NCBI RefSeq assembly: GCF_014699035.1
Contig: NZ_JACXAA010000008.1
Location: forward strand, 1-64,000
Length of the DNA: 64,000 bases
From: Spirosoma validum
Lineage (GTDB): Bacteria; Bacteroidota; Bacteroidia; Cytophagales; Spirosomataceae
Direction of reading: 5' to 3'
Position numbers and translations under genes: made by a program
The notes under the pieces: model-generated
What the model was told of the DNA's origin: nothing
Databases searched by the model: none
What the model saw: only the letters and a program-made list of their open reading frames with translations
Shown: positions 52,731-61,167 of the stretch, piece after piece
How positions within the stretch are numbered: the first letter of the stretch is position 1
Layout of the letters: each line of letters begins with the position of its first letter

Positions 52731-53147
52731 ATGGACAGGCTTGTTAAACTACGCATGAAGCAACCAGAAGGTGTCATGCGGCAAATTGTTGCCCAAATTC
52801 TGCTCGGTCAGCTGAACATCGACCAGGCCGCTGAACGATTAAAAGTTAATCGTCAGACGGTGCAGCGCTGGATGAAGAAAATTGAAGAGGAGGCCGAAGC
52901 CAATCAGCGCACGGCCCCAATTGACTTCGAGCAGCCACCCCCTCCACCAAAACCAACCAGGCCCGCTAAACCAAAGACAAAATCACCTGTTGATGAATTA
53001 CGCGCTAAGGTTCTGACCCTGGAAGAACAACTGGAGGAAGCTAACTTCAAGGCGCTCTACTATTCAACTTTAGTTCGAATAGCGAAGCATGAGTTAGGGG
53101 TGGACATCGAAAAAAAGTCCGTTACCAAGCCATCCGGTTCATGCTGA
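52731..53147 (+). CDS. IS3 family OrfA (HTH + leucine-zipper protein)
   Basis: From the ATG at 52731 a 138-residue protein with a helix-turn-helix (about 20-45: LGQLNIDQAAERLKVNRQTV), a proline-rich linker (PPPPPKPTRPAKPK) and a C-terminal coiled coil (LRAKVLTLEEQLEEANF). OrfA binds the IS ends and regulates transposition. Near its end is A_AAA_AAG (53111-53117), a classic -1 slippery site; slipping there continues openly into orfB, giving the OrfAB transposase. Confidence 0.9.
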   Translation: MDRLVKLRMKQPEGVMRQIVAQILLGQLNIDQAAERLKVNRQTVQRWMKKIEEEAEANQRTAPIDFEQPPPPPKPTRPAKPKTKSPVDELRAKVLTLEEQLEEANFKALYYSTLVRIAKHELGVDIEKKSVTKPSGSC

Positions 53148-54037
53148 CGAATCATCCCAACATTGCGATTCGGCGGCTGGAGGATGTGCTTGGTTTTACC
53201 CGGCAGGGCTACTATCAATACTGGCAACGCCAAAATGAGCCGGTAGATGATGACTTAAATGTGTTGCGTCTGGTTAGACCCATTCGTCGCCAACATCCGC
53301 GGATTGGTGGGCGAAAGCTTTACTATTTGTTACAGAAAGAGTTCTTGGAAAGGGGAATAAAACTGGGTCGGGATGCCTTTTTTGAGTTGTTAGCCAGGCA
53401 TAAGATGCTGATTAGACGGCGTCGACGAAAAGTAAAGACTACCTTTTCGGGGCATCCGTTTCGGAAATATCCAAACTTAATCAAGAACTTAGTGGTGGAA
53501 AGACCTAACCAATTGTGGGTATCGGACATCACGTACTGGTTTACTCAGGGCGGATGCTTGTATGTCTCCTTGGTAACCGATGCCTATTCCAAACGAATCA
53601 TGGGCTACGCTGTAGCTCCAACGCTGGGGGCTATTCATTGCAAAACGGCTCTGGAAATGGCCCTTAAGAAGATAAAGAAGCGAACAGCCAAAGCCTTGAT
53701 TCACCATTCGGATCGGGGCCTTCAGTATTGCAGCGCTATTTACATTGGGTTGCTGGACAACTATCATGTGCAGATTAGCATGACTGAGACGGGTGATCCG
53801 CTAGAGAATCCCATTGCGGAGCGGGTGAATGGTATTTTAAAGAATGAGTACCTGGCTCATCGAGCGGTGTACTCGTTAGCCCAAGCCGAGCTAGTTTTAG
53901 AGCAAGCCGTCATCTTCTACAACTATAAGCGACCGCATATGAGCTGTGATATGCTGGTACCGGACCAAGCTCACCAAGGGGAAGGGAAGCTGAAGCGACG
54001 GTGGAAGAATTATTACTCCAAAAGGCAGGTGGGGTAG
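53141..54037 (+). CDS. IS3 family OrfB (DDE integrase)
   Basis: A 298-residue catalytic subunit, in the -1 frame relative to orfA and overlapping it by 7 nt. The DD(35)E triad is intact: D129 (NQLWVSDITYW), D191 (HHSDRGLQY) and E227 (NPIAERVNGILKNEYL). The HTH_21 region (IAIRRLEDVLGFTRQGYYQY) precedes it. The active form is probably the OrfAB fusion produced by frameshifting; the stand-alone ATG may give only OrfB. No inactivating lesion is seen, so this copy may be mobile. Confidence 0.92.
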   Translation: MLTNHPNIAIRRLEDVLGFTRQGYYQYWQRQNEPVDDDLNVLRLVRPIRRQHPRIGGRKLYYLLQKEFLERGIKLGRDAFFELLARHKMLIRRRRRKVKTTFSGHPFRKYPNLIKNLVVERPNQLWVSDITYWFTQGGCLYVSLVTDAYSKRIMGYAVAPTLGAIHCKTALEMALKKIKKRTAKALIHHSDRGLQYCSAIYIGLLDNYHVQISMTETGDPLENPIAERVNGILKNEYLAHRAVYSLAQAELVLEQAVIFYNYKRPHMSCDMLVPDQAHQGEGKLKRRWKNYYSKRQVG

Positions 54038-54131
54038 TAGATGGTGAAAATAGGGTATAGATTAGTGGTCAACAAAACGATGGATAACCAATAAACGGTC
54101 AACACTTTCCAGGACGGGTCAGAAGGAAAAA

Positions 54132-54147
54132 CGTTCACGAAAACGCT
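54132..54147 (+). repeat. 16-bp direct repeat, right copy
   Basis: Exact match of 51071-51086, 11 bp outside the right end of the IS3 element. Confidence 0.6.
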
Positions 54148-54470
54148 CGACTAGCTGGATTATGTGCATAAATGAACCATTTAGTTTATAGTGAACGGTT
54201 TAGTGTTATCAGTAGGTTTAATCGACTATAAAGCATAACTGAAGGCGTAGTCCTTCCACAAATCGAGCTTTCACTGCTCGGAGGAAAGTTCTCCAGATAA
54301 GTCACATGGTTTATTGAAATAAGGAAGAGAGCCAGGTCAGCGGCCCTTTTTCTCCGACACCACCCGTATTGATCAAGCTGGCCTTCTAGCCAGCTCATGG
54401 CCGCCCAAAGCTTAGCGACCACCACGGCCGTAGAACAATCTTCATAGTAAGAGGTGGCTGGCCTAAAGTG

Positions 54471-54530
54471 TCGCATTTACTTTGGCAATGTCGCATTTAG
54501 TGTGGAAAAGTCGCATTTACTTTGGAAACT
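54471..54530 (+). repeat. Three 20-bp tandem repeats, IS21-end-like
   Basis: Three consecutive 20-bp units begin TCGCATTTA(C/G)T(T/G)TGG. Multiple repeats with TGTCGCATTT...GGCAA character are typical of IS21-family ends, where IstA binds. No istA/istB is present, so this may be a solo end. The minus frame at 54186-54476 beside it has no recognisable domain. The gap 54122-54662 otherwise holds only the promoter below. Confidence 0.55.
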
Positions 54531-54599
54531 GACAAGACAACCATTCAGCCCTGTTTTTTGCCGTTGATACCTAAATGCAAATAAAAGACAAAAGGTACC

Positions 54600-54630
54600 T
54601 TGCATCGCATAGTACCTTATACTACCTTTG
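54600..54630 (+). promoter_or_regulatory. Promoter of the padR-pspC operon
   Basis: TTG at 54600-54602 and TACCTTTG at 54623-54630, about 20 bp apart, match the Bacteroidota -33/-7 consensus. It lies 33 bp before the PadR start. Confidence 0.75.
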
Positions 54631-54662
54631 CTTTACGAAATTCACGAAACCAGTACATACTA

Positions 54663-55070
54663 ATGAATATTGAAAATGCTCAAGTGCAAATGCGGAAGGG
54701 TATTTTGGAATTCTGCATTCTGCACATCATATCGCGGGGCGAGGTTTATGCCTCCGATATGCTCGATGAGCTGACCTCCGCCCGTATCATGGTTGTGGAA
54801 GGTACTTTGTACCCGTTGCTAACCCGATTGAAAAACGCTGGTCTGCTCGATTATAAATGGGTTGAATCGACTTCTGGACCTCCACGTAAATATTATATTC
54901 TAACGGATTTAGGGCGGCACTCTTTGGACTCTCTGGATGAAACCTGGCAGGAACTTGCTGAATCAGTTAATGCTATCGTTACCAAGACTGGGCAACATCG
55001 TAAACCCCCCAATGGCTCGATTCCCGTTGTCGCTTTAACTGACCCTACTACACCACCCGCCAACGCTTAA
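54663..55070 (+). CDS. PadR family transcriptional regulator
   Basis: From the ATG at 54663 a 135-residue winged-helix protein: MNIENAQVQMRKGILEFCIL at the N-terminus, then YASDMLDELTSARIMVVEGT, LYPLLTRLKNAGLLDYKW and PPRKYYILTDLGR, the PadR recognition helix and wing. It precedes a PspC-domain membrane protein by 19 bp and has a consensus promoter, so it probably autoregulates this operon, an arrangement widespread in Bacteroidota and linked to envelope stress. Confidence 0.93.
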   Translation: MNIENAQVQMRKGILEFCILHIISRGEVYASDMLDELTSARIMVVEGTLYPLLTRLKNAGLLDYKWVESTSGPPRKYYILTDLGRHSLDSLDETWQELAESVNAIVTKTGQHRKPPNGSIPVVALTDPTTPPANA

Positions 55071-55089
55071 CCTATTCTTACCAGAAGCC

Positions 55090-57609
55090 ATGAAAAAGAC
55101 CATAAGCATTAATATCAGTGGCGTCATTTTCCATATTGAAGAGGACGGCTACGACAAACTTAGAAGTTACCTGACCACGGTTCAACAGTACTTTTCGACT
55201 TACGAAGACAGTCAGGAGATTATAACCGACATTGAAAACCGCATCGCTGAGAAGCTACTGGCTAAGCTGAAAGCGGCCGATAAACAGGCTGTGTCACTCG
55301 AAGACGTCAATGAGTTGACGACGGCTATGGGTACTGTGGCCGACTTCGAAGCTGTTGAAGAAGAAGAGGTACTCGTTACCAGCGGTGGCCGCAATTCAGC
55401 ACAGGGTATCGGAACCGGACAGGGAGCAAAGAGTATGGGAGGTCGGAATCCCACCCAAAACCCCATGCCCTCTGCCCCGAACCCTCCCCTCGAACCGCGT
55501 CGACTTGTGCGTGACCTGCGCCGGAAAACGCTCGGTGGTGTGTGCGCAGGATTGGCTCACTATTTCAATATGGACGTAGTGTGGGTCCGGCTGATCTTCT
55601 TGCTCTTGTTTTTAGCCTTGCCGCCACTAGGGCAGAATGAATTTTTCGCCGGGGTGTCGGGCTTTACGTTCATTGTCTATATCGCCATGTGGGTTGCTTT
55701 GCCTGGCGTTGTGACAATCGAGGACGACAAAACCGTCAAGAAGTTTTTTCGGAATCCTGAGGATAAAGTACTCGGGGGCGTTGCGTCAGGGATAGCCGCT
55801 TACTTCGGAGTCGATACGGGCGTTATCCGGCTGTTATTTGTGTTGGGGATTGTACTGGGTGGCGTGGGTTTTCTGCTTTACATTGTTCTCTGGATGATTG
55901 CCCCACAGGCAAATACGCTTACTGAAAAGATGGAGATGCAGGGCCAGCCCATTACGCTCTCGAACATTGAAAACAGCATTAAGCAGAACCTGAATATTAA
56001 CGAAACGCCAAATAGCGAGAGCACACTAACCCGAATCCTACTATTTCCTTTCCGGGCTATTGCTACAATCATTGGGGGCTTAGGTAGTGCTTTAGGACCT
56101 TTGCTGACGGGCGTTGTTGCGGTGATCCGGGTATTTGCCGGTGTGATCATGCTGGTAGTAGCCTTTGCGTTGATGATTGCCTGCATAGCCGTATTGGGCG
56201 GGGCTATTGGTATCGGAACTCATTTCGGACCGGGCAGCGATTTTGCCCCCATCGAATTTATCCGGGCTGATATAACGGTTCCGATGGTGCTGTCATCGTT
56301 TCTGGTCGGGTTCATCCCTGCTTTTGGCCTGGCAATTCTGGGCGTCATGCTCATTACAATGCGTAGTGTCCTGAGCAGCCGTACGGCCCTGACGCTGGCT
56401 GGCGTATGGCTCGTTAGTTTGGTTGTCTTTGCCGGAACCGCTACGCCTTTGATTTCCAGTTTTCAACGCCGGGGAACCGTCGAGGAGACGAAAGTACTGA
56501 ACGTAGCGGCAGGTACCCCTACTTTCGCCATGAACGAAGTCGAAAATGATGACAACTGGCGTCCTTCGATCGACATGAAAGGGTATGATGGCACAACCGT
56601 CAACTTGATTCAGCATTTCCGGGCACAGGGTAGCACCCGTTCTGAAGCGCAGGCTAATGCTCGCCAAATCAAATATGCTTACGCAGTCAAAGACTCGACG
56701 GTACGCTTTGATGAAACGCTTGAATTACGGCCGAATGCTCATTTCCGGGCGCAGGATCTGGATATGGATTTGATGATTCCGTATGAGAAACCGTTCCGTA
56801 TGACCCACGATTTTGCCCGGTTTGTCCGAAATGAGTTCGGTGAAAAAGAGCTTGAACGGATGGAAGCCAGTATCTGGAAATTCACGAAGACTGATGGTCT
56901 GGTTTGCATAAACTATCCACGCGAAAAGAACCGCGATTATGATGACGAGGATAACGACGTAACAGACCTTACCGACGATGTGCAGAGTGCCGTGACCAGC
57001 GAACTAGGTGATGATTTCGACCGTATTGGCGATCATACCCGTCAGTTCAATGTTACCAATTTCTCGAAAGTGGACGTTGGCGGTGCGTTTGTAGTGCGTT
57101 TCCGTAAGGGCGATACGTATAAGGTCGTAGCCGACGGGCGTGAAAAAGATCTGGACGACATCAACGTAAAAGTAGATGGTGGCACGCTGAAAGTGTCGAT
57201 TGATGGCAAAGGATTATTCAACTGGGGTAACCATAAACGGGTTGGTCTAACGATCACTGTACCTCAGGCGATTGACGAACTGCAATTGTCCGGCGCATCG
57301 AAAGCTAGTTTGACAGGATTCGAAAAATATGATGACCTGACCATCGACATGAGTGGTGCTTGCCGGACGGTGTTTGAAGGGGATGTGAACAAACTGAATC
57401 TAGACCTGTCGGGGGCGTCGAATGTCGTACTACGTGGTCATGCCGATCAACTGGATGCTGATTTAGGAGGTGCCTGCAAGCTCGAAGCGACCGGCATGAC
57501 AATTGATAAAGCGTCGGTGGATGCTGGAGGGGCCAGCCATGCAAATCTGGGTCAAGTTGGTACGCTTGACTCTGAAACATCAGGAGCCAGCAAGGTAACC
57601 CGTCAATAG
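55090..57609 (+). CDS. Multi-domain membrane protein: two PspC domains + DUF2807
   Basis: An 839-residue protein. The N-terminus (about 1-80) is a small cytosolic domain (INISGVIFHIEEDGYDKL). Two PspC domains follow (about 140-205: RKTLGGVCAGLAHYFNMD; about 215-275: DKVLGGVASGIAAYFGVD), each with membrane helices. Further helices lie at about 320-460. The extracellular C-terminus (about 640-839) is a DUF2807 right-handed beta-helix (VDVGGAFVVRFRKGD, LSGASKASLTGFEKYDDLTI). With PadR it forms a membrane-stress module. The pairing of an inner-membrane PspC with a beta-helix head suggests sensing of envelope damage. Confidence 0.93.
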   Translation: MKKTISINISGVIFHIEEDGYDKLRSYLTTVQQYFSTYEDSQEIITDIENRIAEKLLAKLKAADKQAVSLEDVNELTTAMGTVADFEAVEEEEVLVTSGGRNSAQGIGTGQGAKSMGGRNPTQNPMPSAPNPPLEPRRLVRDLRRKTLGGVCAGLAHYFNMDVVWVRLIFLLLFLALPPLGQNEFFAGVSGFTFIVYIAMWVALPGVVTIEDDKTVKKFFRNPEDKVLGGVASGIAAYFGVDTGVIRLLFVLGIVLGGVGFLLYIVLWMIAPQANTLTEKMEMQGQPITLSNIENSIKQNLNINETPNSESTLTRILLFPFRAIATIIGGLGSALGPLLTGVVAVIRVFAGVIMLVVAFALMIACIAVLGGAIGIGTHFGPGSDFAPIEFIRADITVPMVLSSFLVGFIPAFGLAILGVMLITMRSVLSSRTALTLAGVWLVSLVVFAGTATPLISSFQRRGTVEETKVLNVAAGTPTFAMNEVENDDNWRPSIDMKGYDGTTVNLIQHFRAQGSTRSEAQANARQIKYAYAVKDSTVRFDETLELRPNAHFRAQDLDMDLMIPYEKPFRMTHDFARFVRNEFGEKELERMEASIWKFTKTDGLVCINYPREKNRDYDDEDNDVTDLTDDVQSAVTSELGDDFDRIGDHTRQFNVTNFSKVDVGGAFVVRFRKGDTYKVVADGREKDLDDINVKVDGGTLKVSIDGKGLFNWGNHKRVGLTITVPQAIDELQLSGASKASLTGFEKYDDLTIDMSGACRTVFEGDVNKLNLDLSGASNVVLRGHADQLDADLGGACKLEATGMTIDKASVDAGGASHANLGQVGTLDSETSGASKVTRQ

Positions 57610-57611
57610 AA

Positions 57612-57685
57612 TAAACGGGCAAACGTGTGAAAAGGAAAAAGCTGGCTTAGACCAGCTTTTTCCTTTTCACACGTTTGCCCGTTTA
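57612..57685. terminator. Bidirectional terminator with 34-bp perfect arms
   Basis: Arms 57612-57645 and 57652-57685 are exact reverse complements around a six-base loop. It contains GGAAAAAGCTGG and its complement, and covers the last codons and stop of the AI-2E gene. It serves both convergent genes. Confidence 0.9.
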
Positions 57686-58746
57686 CCAATTTCAGCCGCT
57701 TCTTCTACTTTCGCTTCCGCCGTTGCTGCTTCTTTTTCCTGTTTCCTGTTATCACGCTCGAATACGCCAATCAGTACAATAAAGTAGGAGAGGAGCAGAG
57801 GCCCCACTACCAGACCAAGAATGCCAAAAATAGGTACGCCCAGTACAATACCTGCCAACGTAACGAGCGGGTGGATATCGCCCATGCGTTTCGCCAGCAT
57901 GATACGTAGCAGATTGTCAATATTGATAATTACAATAACGCCGACCAGTAAAATACCAACTCCCTGACTAGTGTTACCCTGTGAGAGTTGAATCAGGCCA
58001 GCGGGTCCCCAGACAAGGGGTGTACCGAGTACGGGAATGAAGGCCATAAAAAACGCTACCGTTCCCCAGAAAAGCGCATCAGGCACCCCAAAAATCCATA
58101 GCGTTGCTCCTGTCAATACGCCCTGCACAAAACTTACCAGAGCTTGCCCTAATACGTTAGCATTCACGTTATTTTTGAGTGATTCGCCAAGTTCTTTCTG
58201 CGTGTCTTTTTTAAAAGGCAGGTATTTTTGCAGCCCCTTCTGAAAAGCTTCCTGGTCTACAAACATGAAATACATCGTGAAGAACATCAGACCGATGATC
58301 ACGATAAAATCCAGTGCGCCACCGGCTAGAGAAGGCAGTAAACGACTCGCATAGGTACCACCCTGGCGAAGAATAGTTTGAACATTCTGCTGACTGGTGA
58401 TCTTGTACCCTGTCAGATCTTCCGCTTTCTTAACCAGATTCAAAATGTCTTCCGTATGCTGACTGTAGTACTGAATCCGGTCAATAAGTAACAAACTCAG
58501 CGTCAGAAAAGGCATGATAATAACGACCAGCGAGAAAACGATCAGAAGCGACGTAACGAAAGGTCGGTTCCAGTTACGCTTGATCGCCAGCGCCGTAAAC
58601 CAGGGTCTAAGAACGACGTAGAGAATGCCCGCTCCCAGAAAGGCTGAAATGTAGCCGCTGAGACCAAAAAGTATAAAACCAGCAATAATGATCAGGCTTG
58701 TAATGAGCAAAATCCGTTGTTGCTGGGGTGTGTAAATATTTGTCAT
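57667..58746 (-). CDS. AI-2E family transporter (PerM/TqsA-like)
   Basis: A 359-residue polytopic membrane protein of the UPF0118 family. It shows about eight helices, for example ILLITSLIIIAGFILFGLSG near the N-terminus and FWGTVAFFMAFIPVLGTPLV before the family-typical P.LG.PLVWGPA motif, and ends with a charged tail (KQEKEAATAEAKVEEAAE). Members export autoinducer-2 or other small molecules, or act as sodium/proton antiporters. The actual substrate is unknown. The gene is convergent with the PspC gene and follows sdaA by 140 bp on the same strand. Confidence 0.9.
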   Translation of the reverse strand: MTNIYTPQQQRILLITSLIIIAGFILFGLSGYISAFLGAGILYVVLRPWFTALAIKRNWNRPFVTSLLIVFSLVVIIMPFLTLSLLLIDRIQYYSQHTEDILNLVKKAEDLTGYKITSQQNVQTILRQGGTYASRLLPSLAGGALDFIVIIGLMFFTMYFMFVDQEAFQKGLQKYLPFKKDTQKELGESLKNNVNANVLGQALVSFVQGVLTGATLWIFGVPDALFWGTVAFFMAFIPVLGTPLVWGPAGLIQLSQGNTSQGVGILLVGVIVIINIDNLLRIMLAKRMGDIHPLVTLAGIVLGVPIFGILGLVVGPLLLSYFIVLIGVFERDNRKQEKEAATAEAKVEEAAEIGKRANV

Positions 58747-58834
58747 AATTCAGAGTCCTTCCGCATATATTGGCGGCAGTAGATTAAAAACCTTTTAATA
58801 ACCCTGAATTGTTTAAAAAAAGGAGGAGGGGAAG

Positions 58835-58883
58835 AAGGGGAGTAAAGGGAAGAAGAGAAGCCCTTCTACCCTTTACTCCCCTT
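58835..58883 (-). terminator. Terminator after L-serine dehydratase gene
   Basis: Arms 58835-58849 (AAGGGGAGTAAAGGG) and 58869-58883 are exact complements, with a further small hairpin in the loop and T/A-rich flanks. Confidence 0.75.
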
Positions 58884-58886
58884 TTC

Positions 58887-60269
58887 TTAACATTCTGTGG
58901 CACTCAACGCCAGTCCTGCTTCGGAAGTCTCCTTATATTTTGTCGACATGTCCCGGCCTGTTGCTTTCATAACCTTAATAACGGCGTCGAGCGAAATCTT
59001 CTGGAAGGAAGCGGCTCCTGACGTGGCCAGCAGAAAGGCGTTATACGCTTTCACCGCCCCCATGGCATTCCGTTCGATGCAGGGAATCTGGACGTAACCG
59101 CCAATTGGATCGCAGGTCATGCCAAGGTGGTGTTCGATGGCAATTTCAGCGGCTGCTTCGATCGGACCGATAGTTGCCTGATTCTGAACACAGCGGGTCA
59201 GGAAAGCAGCACCCATCGCCGAAGCTGTTCCTACTTCGCCCATGCAGCCCATCTCGGCACCGGAAATACTGGCATTGTGCTTTACTAGAAAACCGATCGC
59301 GGCTGCCGCCAGCATACCCGAACGTAGCGTAGCCCGGTCGTAGTGAAAATGGTGCTTCGCTAGATACGTCAGTCCCGGAATGACACCCGACGCGCCTGAC
59401 GTTGGCGCGGTGACAACGATACCTCCGGCTGCATTCTCTTCGGAAGCGGCTAAACAATACGCATTCAGAAAAATCAGGAAACTGTCCGTGGACTGGCTCA
59501 TTTCTTTGGCCTGCTGAAACAGAATCGGGGCTTTTCGGCTCAGCTTAATCGAACCAGGCAACGTTCCTTTATGCTTTAGCCCGCGACGAACCGCTTTGTG
59601 CATAAAGTCCAGAATCTGGTCGAGTCGTCCATTTACCTCCGCGCGACTACGTCCTGTCAAGGCCATTTCATTAGCCATCAACAGTTCATCTAACGTTAGG
59701 TTATGGTCAGTAAGCTGCTGCTTAAGCGCTGCCATTGTTCCGTAGGGGTAGGGTACCGTTTGCTGATCGGCATGAACTTCGGGTTCTCCTTTCCGGATGA
59801 TAAATCCGCCACCAATGGAATAATATTCTTCCTCCACTAACGTAGCCTCACTCGATGTCAGTTTGAGCACCATTGTATTGGCATACGGCGAATCATAGCG
59901 TTTTCGCTCAAAATGAATCTGGTGCGAACCAACGTTAATTGTTCGATCACCCACCGGAACAGGATACGTAGTAGTTGGGTCACGTAACAGTTTCAACAAC
60001 GCGTTGGGGTCAGTCGTTTCGGGTTGCCAGCCCATCAATCCGGCCACGATAGCGCGGTCGGTACCGTGACCTTTTCCCGTTGCGCTCAACGATCCATACA
60101 GGAAAATGTGAATAGCATCGGCTTGTTGTTGCTGCTCAACCGGCAAATTCGCCAACCGCTGCCGAAAATCGAAGGCCGCTTTCATCGGTCCAATAGTATG
60201 CGAACTCGACGGGCCTGGCCCAACTTTAAATAGATCAAAGACAGAAGTGGTAATAAACGAAGTATCCAT
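58887..60269 (-). CDS. sdaA: L-serine dehydratase (single-chain, iron-sulfur)
   Basis: A 460-residue L-serine ammonia-lyase that makes pyruvate and ammonia using a [4Fe-4S] cluster. The N-terminal beta domain contains VGPGPSSSHTIGPMKAAF, and the alpha domain contains TAPTSGASGVIPGLTYL and the cluster cysteines in GCMGEVGTASAMG, TCDPIGGYVQIPC and nearby. The length and domain order match the single-subunit type I enzyme. The gene is monocistronic with its own terminator. Start: ATG at 60269, giving the standard N-terminus. Confidence 0.95.
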   Translation of the reverse strand: MDTSFITTSVFDLFKVGPGPSSSHTIGPMKAAFDFRQRLANLPVEQQQQADAIHIFLYGSLSATGKGHGTDRAIVAGLMGWQPETTDPNALLKLLRDPTTTYPVPVGDRTINVGSHQIHFERKRYDSPYANTMVLKLTSSEATLVEEEYYSIGGGFIIRKGEPEVHADQQTVPYPYGTMAALKQQLTDHNLTLDELLMANEMALTGRSRAEVNGRLDQILDFMHKAVRRGLKHKGTLPGSIKLSRKAPILFQQAKEMSQSTDSFLIFLNAYCLAASEENAAGGIVVTAPTSGASGVIPGLTYLAKHHFHYDRATLRSGMLAAAAIGFLVKHNASISGAEMGCMGEVGTASAMGAAFLTRCVQNQATIGPIEAAAEIAIEHHLGMTCDPIGGYVQIPCIERNAMGAVKAYNAFLLATSGAASFQKISLDAVIKVMKATGRDMSTKYKETSEAGLALSATEC

Positions 60270-60365
60270 GGTCGATGAAGTAGCGTAGGTTCGGTTTGTA
60301 ACGTTGATTCATTGCTGTTACGTAATGTACTTAGTAACAACGAACAATAAGTCACAAACCGAAAA

Positions 60366-61121
60366 CTATCTATCCAAAGCCCGGATCTGGTCCAGATAGT
60401 CAGTCGGCAGAAGCACGCGTTGTACTAGTGAGCGCAAGCCTAACGTATTGAGCATGCCATATAAACCAAGCGAATAGGTCAGTAGCGTTTTCTTTGGTAA
60501 ATCGAGCAAACGACTTACTTGTTTTGGAACGAGCATGCCCTGAACCTGTCGAAGCAAATCGTACCGCCAATTTCCCAACTGCTCTCGATACCGCTGGAAC
60601 AGCTTATCGGTAAATTCACTACGTACCAAATCCTGATTCAGATGGGCCTCACGGTCTACTTGCCAATCCGCATACGTGTTCGGAAGATCCGGTACGTGCA
60701 TGCCTGCGCCAACCTCCCGAAACGTATGAAACAGTTCTTCCCGCTCCGAATTTGTAAGTGGACGATACAGCATTTCGTAGGCCCGTTCAGAATAATCAAT
60801 CAGCATGTAAAGAACATCGCGGTAAGCCCAATCCGGAATTGAATACCCTCGTTTTTGTTCGACGCCTGTATGGATGGAGCCCATTCGGGCGATGGTCTGT
60901 CGGGCTTTGTCGTCCGGCTGAAAAACAATTTCCTGGGCGTACCGAACCGTTGAAAAGAGTCGGGCGATGGGATCTGCGGGTAACTTACCCGTAAAAAATA
61001 GCCAGTCTACCGCCCGGTTCAGGGCAAATTCGGCGGCTGACCCGGCAAATACTAATAATATTACGTCGGCATCGCCCCAAATTTGGCGAACGATGGAACC
61101 ACGTTTCACAAAATAAGCCAT
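60366..61121 (-). CDS. DUF2236 / MpaB-like oxygenase-family protein
   Basis: A 251-residue helical protein of the DUF2236 (ER-bound oxygenase MpaB/latex-clearing protein Lcp) superfamily. Typical segments are GSAAEFALNRAVDWLFFTG, ARLFSTVRYAQEIVF and the histidine-containing RMGSIHTGVEQKR, which in Lcp ligates heme. Function in bacteria without rubber degradation is unknown. It lies 47 bp downstream of the PNPOx-like gene on the same strand. Confidence 0.8.
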   Translation of the reverse strand: MAYFVKRGSIVRQIWGDADVILLVFAGSAAEFALNRAVDWLFFTGKLPADPIARLFSTVRYAQEIVFQPDDKARQTIARMGSIHTGVEQKRGYSIPDWAYRDVLYMLIDYSERAYEMLYRPLTNSEREELFHTFREVGAGMHVPDLPNTYADWQVDREAHLNQDLVRSEFTDKLFQRYREQLGNWRYDLLRQVQGMLVPKQVSRLLDLPKKTLLTYSLGLYGMLNTLGLRSLVQRVLLPTDYLDQIRALDR

Positions 61122-61167
61122 TCCTTACTAGTCGTTAGTCGATAGCAGCGACAACGCTATAACGAAT

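Larger units (their letters stand above)
52691..54121 (+). mobile_element. Intact IS3-family insertion sequence
   Basis: About 1431 bp with terminal inverted repeats of about 25 bp: left TGACTTGTCCTGGAAA..., right (reverse complement) TGACCCGTCCTGGAAA..., both continuing to TTGACC, in 5'-TG...CA-3' form. It carries overlapping orfA and orfB. Inserted in the IS630 transposase; no 3-bp target duplication is evident. Confidence 0.88.

Noticed and set aside
54186..54476. Minus-strand frame of 96 codons between the IS nest and padR
   Set aside because: No domain, poor start context and composition unlike a protein. It borders the IS21-like repeats and may be a scrap, but I could not support a gene.
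54471..54530. Possible short CRISPR array
   Set aside because: The three units are directly adjacent without spacers and no cas gene is present; IS-end repeats fit better.
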